From Periplaneta americana (lineage: Eukaryota > Arthropoda > Insecta > Blattodea > Blattidae): 64,000 nucleotides of DNA. The notes beneath the pieces were generated by a model, which was not told the origin of the DNA, did no database searches, and saw only the letters and a program-made list of their open reading frames with translations. Below are positions 54,700 to 64,000 of this stretch, piece after piece (the first letter of the stretch is position 1; the number at the start of each line of letters is the position of its first letter). The stretch is taken from positions 156,367,955-156,431,954 of the forward strand of contig NC_091122.1 in NCBI RefSeq assembly GCF_040183065.1, read 5' to 3'. A program made the position numbers and the translations under genes.

Positions 54700-55974
54700 C
54701 AGTGATTACCAGACTTTTTGAAGACATGACTCATTTTTGGACGAGATTTCAGTTTGAGATCCCCTCCCTCACTACCGTACCTGTTCTTGACTCCATTTCA
54801 AAAATACAAATCCCTGTAAAATCGTAAACAATTTAATCTGTCGGAGCTAAAAGGAATTAAGTCAAAATATGAAGTTTTGGGTTATGCAACAATTTGAACA
54901 ATTGATGTCATGCACATCGAACAGTGGAAGAAGAAACTAAGACTTTTAAATATTCTTTTGTCTTCCATAACATAAAAATATAATATTTGTGTTATTAGTG
55001 GAATATTTTTTGCTTCTCCTGAAAAGTTGTCAAAAATGACTTAATTCCTTTTAGTTCCGTCTGATTCAAATATAATAACATTTTACTCAAAACCAGTAGA
55101 TAAGTTTCCACCAGAAGTACGATTTTAAACAATAACTTTTAAAATATTTTCCAAAAAAAAATAATAATAAATAAATAAATAAAATAAAAAATAAAACTCG
55201 AAACAATTACGAGTCACAGATGGATATTGAATCTGTTGCGTCCAACTGGCTGAAATTAAAAAAAAAAAAAAAAAAATGAAGGAAAAATATGATGGAATGT
55301 AGAAAAAAAAAAAGGTTTATTTAACGACGCTCGCAACTGCAGAGGTTATATCGGCGTCGCCAGTGTGCCGGAATTTTGTCCCGCAGGAGTTCTTTTACAT
55401 GCCAGTAAATCTACTGACACGAGCCTGTCGCATTTAAACACACTTAAATGCCATCGACCTAGGCTGGGATCGAACCCGCAACCTTGAGCATAGAAGACCA
55501 GCGCTATACCAACTATGCTACCCAGACCGACTGGAATGTTGAAACTAGCCCATTTTTCGCACAGCGTTGACTAGTTTGCATGAAAAAAATACCTCAAGCT
55601 TGCAAAAGAAGCTCCTATATTTTTTATAAAATTTGAAACACCTCTTATTCATGCAAATTAAGTTTCTCGTCCATGACTGCCATCAAAACAAAGGCGAGAA
55701 ATCTCGAATTTGTAAATGATATCACTGTGTGTATCGAATACATAGTCCAGATTTGAGAGGCTACGTTCTGAAAAACAGGCACATTTATCATATTAACTAT
55801 TTTTACTTTATTATTGCTGAAAGATTTCTTTAGATTTTTATGTTCAAAATTGTTTAGGTTTCTAAATGCAAAATAAATATATGTTAATAAGGCATTTTCT
55901 TTTCATTTTGTAAATCATCTCGCGACCCTTCAGCTTTTTACACGACCCCCACTTTGGGAAACACTGTTAAACTA
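54700..55974. mobile_element. hAT element containing a SINE
   Basis: Left CAGTGATTACCAGACTTTTT and right TTTGGGAAACAC(TG) are hAT-type ends (compare CAGTGTTTCCCAAAG). TGTTAAAC occurs directly on both sides (54692-54699 and 55975-55982), an exact 8-bp duplication. The SINE at 55305-55531 lies inside. Confidence 0.7.
55305..55531 (-). mobile_element. tRNA-derived SINE with target duplication
   Basis: On minus: tRNA-like head with A box GTAGCATAGTTGGTATAGCG and B box GCGGGTTCGATCCC, a body ending GCGTCGTTAAATAAACC, then A residues. Flanks TGGAATGTAGAA (55293-55304) and TGGAATGTTGAA (55532-55543). The 3' end resembles that of the SINE at 19416, but the body differs. Confidence 0.85.
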
Positions 55975-56268
55975 AAATATCTTACGATATTTTGTAAAAC
56001 TTGTGTTTCTCGTTTTAATATTCTATTCCACTGCGGTAGCTACTGTATAATATGATATTGTTTCAAAATGTTTTGTACCGTTTCACATTTTGCACTTGAT
56101 TTTGAAGCGTATTTTAGTAATTAAACCTGCCTGAGTAACTTTTACTGGACTTTGATTAATAAAAAATTTCGCGCATAATTCGCAATTTTCGATATTCCGC
56201 AGAAGTTCGTGCATTAATTACCGCGAATTATTAGGAGTTCAGTGTATATAATACAGCTGACTATTTTT

Positions 56269-58930
56269 CCCCTCGTGTATGTGGTACCTAAGAGGTTACG
56301 TCCATTTTTGGTTTTTCCCCTTCAAAATTTTCTAGAGCTCCTTCAGTGGAGCAGTATAACCTGGAGTGAGACAAGTGGCCAACAGGCTTGGAGCTCACAT
56401 ATTTAGTTTCTTACAGCCCCAAACCCCTTGCAAGTACGCGTTTTAAATTTCTCCTCCCAATTCTCCTCTTTCAATTCAATTTATTTTACAGGCATAGTAT
56501 GGAAATTAGTATGCAATAAGAAACGAGCAAAGACCTCACATTAGAAGCCTGTTTACTCTTTTGTTTATTGCACTGCAATAAGAAACGAGCAAAGACCTCA
56601 CATTAGAAGCCCGTTTACTCTTTTGTTTATTGCATTGCAATAAGAAACGAGCAAAGACCTCACATTAGAAGCCTGTTTACTCTTTTGTTTACTGCACTGC
56701 AATAAGAAACGAGCAAAGACCTTACATTAGAAGCCTGTTTACTCTTTTGTTTACTGCACTGCAATAAGAAACGAGCAAAGACCTCACATTAGAAGCCTGT
56801 TTACTCTTTTGTTTATTGCACTGCAATAAGAAACGAGCAAAGACCTTACATTAGAAGCCTGTTTACTCTTTTGTTTACTGCACTGCAATAAGAAACGAGC
56901 AAAGACCTCACATTAGAAGCCCGTTTACTCTTTTGTTTATTGCATTGCAATAAGAAACGAGCAAAGACCTCACATTAGAAGCCTGTTTACTCTTTTGTTT
57001 ACTGCACTGCAATAAGAAACGAGCAAAGACCTTACATTAGAAGCCTGTTTACTCTTTTGTTTACTGCACTGCAATAAGAAACGAGCAAAGACCTCACATT
57101 AGAAGCCTGTTTACTCTTTTGTTTATTGCACTGCAATAAGAAACGAGCAAAGACCTCACATTAGAAGCCTGTTTACTCTTTTGTTTATTGCACTGCAATA
57201 AGAAACGAGCAGAGACCTCACATTAGAAGCCTGTTTACTCTTTTGTTTATTGCACTGCAATAAGAAACGAGCAAAGACCTCACATTAGAAGCCCGTTTAC
57301 TCTTTTGTTTATTGCACTGCAATAAGAAACGAGCAAAGACCTCACATTAGAAGCCTGTTTACTCTTTTGTTTATTGCACTGCAATAAGAAACGAGCAAAG
57401 ACCTCACATTAGAAGCCTGTTTACTCTTTTGTTTATTGCACTGCAATAAGAAACGAGCAAAGAGCTCACATTAGAAGCCTGTTTACTCTTTTGTTTATTG
57501 CACTGCAATAAGAAACGAGCAAAGAGCTCACATTAGAAGCCTGTTTACTCTTTTGTTTATTGCACTGCAATAAGAAACGAGCAGAGACCTCACATTAGAA
57601 GCCTGTTTACTCTTTTGTTTATTGCACTGCAATAAGAAACGAGCAAAGACCTCACATTAGAAGCCTGTTTACTCTTTTGTTTATTGCACTGCAATAAGAA
57701 ACGAGCAAAGACCTCACATTAGAAGCCTGTTTACTCTTTTGTTTATTGCACTGCAATAAGAAACGAGCAAAGACCTCACATTAGAAGCCTGTTTACTCTT
57801 TTGTTTATTGCACTGCAATAAGAAACGAGCAAAGACCTCACATTAGAAGCCTGTTTACTCTTTTGTTTACTGCACTGCAATAAGAAACGAGCAAAGACCT
57901 CACATTAGAAGCCTGTTTACTCTTTTGTTGACTGCACTGCAATAACAAACGAGCAAAGACCTAACATCAGAAGATATGCTGCTGTTACAATAATAATTTC
58001 ACAGTCGTTTTTTTAAAAAACATTAATTTTAGGACCCATGTTTATTAGACCTTTTCTTCTTGTTTTTATGAATACTACCATGTCTCAAAATATTATACCA
58101 TTTTTTCTTAACACCTTTTATAATAAATGTATGCTATTCCTAGAATTTAGCTACTAGGCCTATGGTATTTAATATGTTGGTTACTTATCAACACAAATTT
58201 TTCAATGTTCCACTATATTTCAGAACCACTGTCTCGAATACATAGACATAATAACTAATGCATAAAATAATTTATTTTCAAAATAGAAGTTTCATCCCAT
58301 AACTCCATAAATAATACAAGTTTATTACATATGTCTGAATGAAATACGCATAAGTATCGTTACAAAACAATATTATGACAAAAGTTAATTTTTTTATCAA
58401 CAGTAATCTCACTAGAGGTTTGATTTATCTACAGAAAATCAAAACTCGAGTGGAATTTAATTGACTATTACACGATAAGAAGAGACTATATAAAGATTAG
58501 AAGAAATAAAGTACTCTAATACAATAAAATATTAACTGACTTACTGAAATTCTATTACACTAATGTTAGCTTCACCAAAACATTTGAACAGAGCAATCAT
58601 TTTCATTTGATTGGCTATGCTGTAAACAAATCACGATCCCAAAGCATGTTTTATAGTAACGTAAAGAATTTGCAGTTTGAAATGTTGGCAAACAAAGAAA
58701 CAATCGAAAATCGAAAAAGAGAGGAGAATTGGGAGGACAAATTTAAAAGGTACGCAAAACGCGTCCTTGCAAGGGATTGGGGGCTGTAAGAAACTAAATA
58801 TGTGAGCTCCAAGCCTGTTGGCCACTAGTCTCACTCCGGGTTACGCTGCTCCAGTGAAGGAGCTCTAGAAAATTTTGAAGGGGAAAACCGAAAATGGACG
58901 TAACCTCTTAGGTACCACATACGCGAGGGG
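56269..58930. mobile_element. Foldback element carrying a 62-bp array
   Basis: Arms 56269-56475 and 58719-58930 are inverted copies, about 95% alike, running from CCCCTCG.GTATGTGGTACC to CCCAATTCTCCTC. The inside holds the 24-copy array (56504-57980) and about 740 bp of unique sequence. No transposase and no clear target duplication. The build (long arms plus internal tandem repeats) is that of foldback-type transposons. Confidence 0.75.
56504..57980. repeat. 62-bp tandem repeat, 24 copies, each a hairpin
   Basis: Period exactly 62 (AAACGAGC at 56521, 56583, 56645 and on to 57947). Each unit starts GCAATAAGAAACGAGCAAAG and ends TTTACTCTTTTGTTTATTGC, which are imperfect complements, so a unit can fold into a stem of about 20 bp with a loop of about 20. 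Variants (CTCACA/CTTACA, CCTG/CCCG, CAAAG/CAGAG) are shared among non-adjacent units, suggesting multi-unit duplications. Confidence 0.97.
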
Positions 58931-59228
58931 GACGGAAATATGATCAAAATGATCATGGGACGGGACGAGGAGGAGATGGCTGGTGTAGATCTGCACATTG
59001 AAATGAACTGTGTCATTTCGCAGTGCAGGAGGAGTCGAGAAGACTCTGTCGTCTGTTGTTCGATGACAAGGCAGGTGAAGACCGCCAGGAGAGACGCCGT
59101 GAATTCTGAATCTGCAAATTGAAGATTCCCTGTCCTTTTGCATTGCGACATGAGTGACATTGCACATGTATTTCATAGTTTTACAGACTCTAAACTAGGG
59201 CATTAAGTTGTTTGGTAGAAAAAAGGGG

Positions 59229-59600
59229 GGGCTTATGGGGAAGGGCATATAGGTCCGTGGCCCATTTCTCTTAGGGCTCATCCCGACATTTGTCTTAACG
59301 CCTTAGGAAAACCACGGAAATACCTTAGGCAGGATGAGTTGTCTCAATATAAGAGACTAGCTAATTTGGCTTTTAGGTAATAGGTCGATTGATTTATGAA
59401 TTTAGGATAGTTGTAATTATTAATTTAGAGTAATTAAGGGGTTCATGGGGATATGAGTGCAGGTCCGTGGCCCATTTCTTTTAGGGCTCATCCCGACATT
59501 TGTCTTAGCGCCTTAGGAAAAGCACGGAAAAACCTTAGGCAGGATGAGTTGTCTCAATTTCAGAGACTAGCCAGTTGGCTCTTAGGTAAAATGACTGTGA
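59229..59600. repeat. Tandem duplication, 212-bp spacing
   Basis: GGTCCGTGGCCCATTTCT at 59251 and 59463 begins two copies of a block with CTCATCCCGACATTTGTCTT, CCTTAGGCAGGATGAG and AGACTAGC. Copies are about 92% alike. Confidence 0.9.
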
Positions 59601-59916
59601 ATCGATGGATGTATACTAGCCAATTGGCTCTATGATAGTTCCATCGATCAGAAAATGTAGATATAGTCAGGGAGGGTAGTGATAAAAACAAACAAATGCT
59701 AGGGAAGCGATAAAATTAAACAAATGCTAGGGAAGCGATAAAATTGTGCGATAAGCAGCCATGATTGATTGAAAGACGTCCTTTTGTACCGTTTTATTGG
59801 TCAAAAGTAGTATGATGTAGTAAAAGTGTAACAGCCGAAACAAAAATATTTCTCTATACACAAGAGCTACAAGATTAAAAAGTTTCTTAGTTGTCTTCAA
59901 AAAGATAGTCTTATTA
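59601..59916. other. No gene recognised
   Basis: Includes a 24-bp direct duplication (AAATGCTAGGGAAGCGATAA at 59695 and 59720). Nothing else seen. Confidence 0.4.
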
Positions 59917-60018
59917 ATGGAGAAAAATTCGTCCCATGTGAATGACTACATACGTAAAGTCATAGATTACACAATATTCAATAGAGGATGGCGAGGTCCT
60001 CATATAAGTATATATAAT
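59917..60018 (+). mobile_element. SINE 3' part, family of 60128-60352
   Basis: It matches the B-box-distal half of the neighbouring SINE (GAATGACTACATA...GTCA.AGATTACA.AATATTCAATAGA.GATG.CGAGGTCCTCATATAAG). The tRNA head is missing. Confidence 0.7.
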
Positions 60019-60127
60019 GTGTGTGCGTTAACAGTGATTTAAAAACTGTTGTTGAAATGGCCATAAAGTCATTAAAATAAGCGCTTCTGCATACGACTTA
60101 TGTCTAAAATGCAGGTAGTAGGACATT

Positions 60128-60352
60128 GACGATACAAATGAAGAGAGTTCAGCCGGCACTGTGGATTGGGTCTTGGAATTGCTCAGATGGTAAGAGGACT
60201 TAGTGCACCAAGCTGAGTCCTGGGTTCGATTCCCGGTACCAGAACGAATTTTTCTCCATTGGTAAGTATCTACGTGAATGACTACATAAAGTCACTGATT
60301 ACAGAATATTCAATAGAAGATGACGAGGTCCTCATATAAGAATATATAGATA
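60128..60352 (+). mobile_element. tRNA-derived SINE, copy 2
   Basis: Same family as 928-1140: leader GAGTTCAGCCGGCACTGTGG, A box TTGCTCAGATGGTAAGAGG, B box TGGGTTCGATTCC, and a tail ending CTCATATAAGAATATATAG. Confidence 0.75.
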
Positions 60353-60892
60353 AGAGTCTGTCACGCCACTTTATCCCTAGCAACAGAACAACTGGGCTGG
60401 GTTGACTTTGGAATAAGCAACTTTCACAATTAATTGAACAGTCTCCTATCTCTGCTTCAATAAAGGACCTACAAATTCTCAAAATATCCTGTGGAACAGG
60501 TTCAGGACATTTAAACTGTTTGGGAAGGACTGTCTACAAAGTTTGGGAATTACTAATAACTTCAGGGAAAAAATGAAGTGCATAATATAGATTACAATCA
60601 CCTTAAGACGCGAATCTTACTCACTTGAGACCATCAACTCGAGTTATCCTTGATAACTGCAATAAATGAGTAAGCGACAGCTGCAGTACGTATGACTCAT
60701 TCGAGTTATCTTTATGTTTCTGAAGATTGAACTTGTAAAGAGTTCTGAAATGCTGGCAGTTCTCTATACAACACAGTTACACACATACCTGAACAATCAC
60801 GCAATCTTTAAATCTCTCATCTCAACATACACGGCTACACCCTACAGTGCATGAAATTTTAATAAGAAGCCCAATCCTCCCAATTCTTCAAA
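60353..60892. other. No gene recognised
   Basis: No supported feature between the SINE and the Helitron. Confidence 0.4.
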
Positions 60893-61878
60893 TCTATACT
60901 AATAATAAATCTGTAGCCAAAATTTTTCTGGTAATTTTCGATTTTCCAAAAATAATTGGTGTTAACATGTATAATTAACCATCCTGCGACCGAAAATCGG
61001 TTTTTTGAAATTTTTGCTTGTATGTCCGTCTGTCGTCTGTCTGGATGTTTGTTACCTTTTCACGCGATAATGGCTAGATCGATTTCTATGAAAATTGGAA
61101 TATAAATTAAGTTCGTTGTAACTTAGATTTTAGGCTATATGGCATTCAAAATACTTTATTTAAAACGGGGGTTATAAGGGGGCCTGAATTAAATAAATCG
61201 AAATATCTCGCTTGATTTTCATGAAAAATATTACATAACAAACGTTTCTTTAAAAACAATTTCCGGTTAAGTTTTATTCTATACAAAATTTTGATAGGAC
61301 TGATATTTAATGAGATAAATGAGTTTTAAAATTACAATAACAACGCCATCTAAGGTGCTGCACTGAAATAAAAACAAATGACTTCGTCTATAAGGGGCCT
61401 TGGACAACAACAATCGAAAGCTATTAAACATAGCCTACAGAGAATGTTTCTGTGTTTGTATGAAGTAATAGCGGAAGCTAATTAATTGTTTAATTATTAT
61501 TTCACCATTGGAAAGTGTAGTTTCTCTAGATAGACATAATTCTACAATGTTATTACAGTAACTTCTGAAACATATAGCAAGTAATATAAAGTATACACAT
61601 TAGAACTAAATGATATGTCAATCTTCATTAAACTATGGTTGCATATAATAACAATTAAGAAACATGTTAAAGGAATTGTCATTGCACCAAATGATTGCTC
61701 TCTGGACCAAAATGACCGCATTTTAATATTTTAAATACAATTTAAATTAAGTAACATATTAAACGATTTATCCTTCTATCAAACACGAATGTTCCCTGGA
61801 TCAAACGCCCTATTTTAATTATGTAATTACTTTATATTTATTTCTAACAGGTGTAGCAGAGCGCACAGGTATGGCTAG
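60893..61878 (+). mobile_element. Non-autonomous Helitron
   Basis: The 5' end TCTATACTAATAATAAATCT and the 3' end GCGCACAGGTATGGCTAG have the Helitron hallmarks: TC start, CTAG end, insertion between A (60892) and T (61879) with no target duplication. There is a decayed GC-containing hairpin region before the end (GCAGAGCGC). It is 986 bp without Rep/helicase. It contains a block also found in the MITE at 15851-16094. Confidence 0.85.
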
Positions 61879-62289
61879 TAAAGAATATTATTCTTACGTG
61901 TCTTTAATTACATTCCGAATTCTAACTTATCTGTTGTCATATTGACATAGGGGACTGTATGACTCCTTTGATTTTCCGCAGTTTTACAATTTGTACTGAC
62001 ATAATTATAAATTTTCCTAAAAATGTTTCCCTTGTTAAGGATTTTTGTTTTTGTTCATTAATTTTGCTAAGTTTTACAATAAAATTGAAGAGTGTGATTC
62101 CAAAATGCGCTCAGTCCATTTGACCATTTTTATGATTTGTACATACAGTAGAATCCCGATTATCCGTCACCCTATTAACCAATTGGCGGATTATATTATC
62201 CAACTATTCTTCTCTAGCTCCCTTTTTTTTTTTTTTTTGCAGAGAACAAATGAATTGCTGTACGTTATGTTAGTATATATTTGTCCTGC
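61879..62289. other. Unique sequence with one pogo-type end
   Basis: Nothing coding. TA followed by CAGTAGAATCCCGATTATCC at 62146 is a Tigger/pogo-type terminus without its partner in the window. A poly-T run is at 62222-62239. Confidence 0.45.
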
Positions 62290-62304
62290 AGAGGGTTATT
62301 AAGT

Positions 62305-62572
62305 GGCAGCCGGGTAGCTTAGTTGGTAGAGTAGCTGGCTACGGACTGGAAGGTCCGGGGTTCGATCCCAAGTGGTGACGGGATTTTTCTAGTTGCCAAA
62401 CTTCCAGAACGGCCCCGAGGTTCACTCAGCCTCCCGGGGGTAAAAGGTGGTCAGAGCGTGGTGCCGAACACACCACCTCATTCTAGTGCCAAGGTCATGG
62501 AAAGCATGGGACTCTACCTCCATGCCCCCCAAGTGCCTTCATGGTGTGTGATGGGGATACCTTTACCTTTTT
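62305..62572 (+). mobile_element. tRNA-derived SINE with exact 15-bp target duplication
   Basis: A box GGGTAGCTTAGTTGGTAGAG and B box GGGGTTCGATCCC, a body with GGCCCCGAGGTTCACTCAGC, and a tail GATACCTTTACCTTTTT. AGAGGGTTATTAAGT flanks both sides (62290-62304 and 62573-62587). The exact flanks indicate a fairly recent insertion. Confidence 0.95.
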
Positions 62573-62587
62573 AGAGGGTTATTAAGT

Positions 62588-63127
62588 AATTACAAGCCTT
62601 TACCCTTATATAGTATGTAGACCTAGTAGGAATGCTTTCGTTACTGGCAACAGGAACAGTTACTTGTGGGAGGGGGTGTTTTTTCCCCTCCCAACTTGTA
62701 AAATAGTCACTACATCCTTTCATAGAAATTACCGCAAGAACTTTCAAACCATATACTATTCAGACCTTATCCTTACTGTTCGAGTGGCCGTACTGTGTAC
62801 TTCTATGCAAAATGTCTTCCACGGGTGTCAAAAGAAAACATGTTGTGCTAATTATCGAAAAAAATATATAAATAATTGAGAGGTTTGAGGAAGAAACTGT
62901 GGCTCATTTCGCATCAGAATACGAGATTGGCGTTACAACTGTGCACTATTTATTAAAAAAAAAAATTCAAGAATAAAATTGTACAAAGTACGAGTATAGG
63001 TAAATCTACAACATGAGACTTCTACTTTTCCTATCTTTCTGCAGACAACCATAACCCTTGGTCCTTAAAACCCGTCGTTGACGACGATACTTAAATCACT
63101 GAAGTTCTGATCCATTACCTAACATGC
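62588..63127. other. No gene recognised
   Basis: A plus-strand reading near 62814-62950 resembles the N-terminal helix-turn-helix of a transposase (KRKHVVLIIEKNI, FASEYEIGVTTVHYL), but it is broken and too short to name. Confidence 0.3.
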
Positions 63128-63128
63128 A

Positions 63129-64000
63129 GTGGCGGCTGATTGACTGAGGCAAGTGAGGCCGGGCCTCAGTCACTTGGCTTAAATGAAATCAAATTTTGTG
63201 TTTTTATACAATGTATTAGTTATTTGAATGAAGCATATATCGCTGTAGAAACATTTGAAAACTGTGATGTATATAGACCTGTTTTGCAGTAAAATTTGTT
63301 CCTGAGGCCAGGATTGCTCGTGCCGGGTCTGGCTTGTGATGTTAGACCTGTTTTGCAGTAAAATTTGTTCCTGAGACCAGAATCGTTCGTGCCGGGTGCA
63401 ATTCATGTCCTTTCGCAGGCTTTGAGTTTACGCTTATAACATTGTAGCTGAGGCACAATTCGTCTGGCCTGGTCAGGTTTCACTTCTCCCATCCATGGGC
63501 CGGCCTCAAGGTTAGAGTGGGGTGGGAATAGCAGTGGTGACTTGTCTTCCTAACTAGGCCATAAATAACAAAATTCCAGCTCTTTGGCAGGCAGAGACCC
63601 ACACTATTCTCTCCCCTTATGTCTTAGTATGACTTAAGCGAGAGTGTTGTACTATTGTACTTCGTAGTACAGTAGTGAATCTGGGTCAATGTTGTTATGT
63701 ATTTCGGGAAAATATAAACAGAAACAAATGAGCGAAATAATGCTGGTGCAGTTAATTCATTGTTAGAGTGTCCTTTTTCGAGAAGAAATAATATTGAAAG
63801 AAAGGAAGTTTTAAATAAAGAGAGAGACTACCGAGATACCTACGACATCGCTGATAATTTTTCTGACACATAATCTTAAAATGCGAGTTTCTATTGCATC
63901 CTGGCATGGGCAACATAAATGGTTATGTGGTAATGTGATGCAAAATAAACTTCTCTTGGCCTTGTTTATTGCTGTCAAAGGAAAAAAATAAAAAGAAAAG
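63129..64000 (+). mobile_element. Possible hAT element left end, running out of the window
   Basis: It begins CAGTGGCGGCTGATTGACTG, a common hAT-type start, with an adjacent palindrome CAAGTGAGGCC/GGCCTCAGTCACTTG. The right end is not in the window. Confidence 0.4.
63277..63405. repeat. 66-bp direct duplication
   Basis: AGACCTGTTTTGCAGTAAAA with the following TTTGTTCCTGAG.CCAG occurs at 63277 and 63343, each ending CGTGCCGGGT. Confidence 0.9.

Noticed and set aside
56504..57980. CRISPR-like array with palindromic repeats
   Set aside because: The 62-bp units are contiguous without variable spacers and lie in a foldback transposon.
58607..58789. 60-codon plus-strand open frame
   Set aside because: Mostly within the right arm of the foldback element; the inverted arm at 56.4 kb does not keep the frame.
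62305..62380. tRNA gene candidate
   Set aside because: It is the head of a SINE with an exact 15-bp target duplication.

Overview
This window looks like intron-rich, transposon-dense nuclear DNA of an arthropod, most likely an insect and plausibly a cockroach or termite (Blattodea). The evidence is AT-rich non-coding sequence, spliced exons with GT/AG borders, tRNA-derived SINEs of a type I associate with Blattodea, mariner, hAT, pogo-like and Helitron DNA transposons, and CR1-like and other LINEs. Nothing bacterial is present. The order-level assignment is inference.

One host gene is supported. On the minus strand, eight exons between 52599 and 24841 join with consistent splice phases into about 960 codons, ending in TAG at 24841. 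The predicted protein is low-complexity and Ser/Thr/Asn-rich, and carries more than twenty-five short tyrosine motifs (YA.V, DPGYEQV, PNYESV types), like a multi-site SH2-docking adaptor. I do not recognise the gene. Its 5' end lies upstream of 52.6 kb or outside the window.

The rest is mobile DNA and its debris. 1-24 kb: a transposase relic; a CR1-like LINE with an intact 990-codon ORF2 (5105-8077), itself inside a TIR element; a LINE relic holding a foldback element that holds a hAT MITE; several more hAT elements and MITEs; SINEs; and LINE and Tc-like fragments. 24.8-52.6 kb: the host gene, whose introns hold a 144-bp-armed palindrome with tRNA-like cloverleaves, foldback elements, a 27-copy 70-bp satellite, LINE RT fragments, a pogo-like element, two mariners (one split by a LINE carrying RNase H), a ~980-bp palindrome, a hAT element, a nest of SINE and mariner in a larger TIR element, and a probable solo LTR. 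52.6-64 kb: a pogo-like element holding another foldback, a hAT holding a SINE, a foldback element carrying 24 copies of a 62-bp hairpin-forming repeat, a Helitron and more SINEs.

The most interesting unexplained signal is shared by four unrelated-looking foldback elements (11.8-13.4, 27.8-28.4, 35.3-35.9, 53.0-53.9 kb). Each carries hammerhead-ribozyme-like cores in its inverted arms: CTGANGA, one extra pyrimidine, stem II, GAA, then a six-base palindrome or near-palindrome in the stem III position, which suggests dimeric hammerheads. Hammerheads with very short stem III are known from Penelope-like and related retroelements. These copies look like non-autonomous members of such a system.
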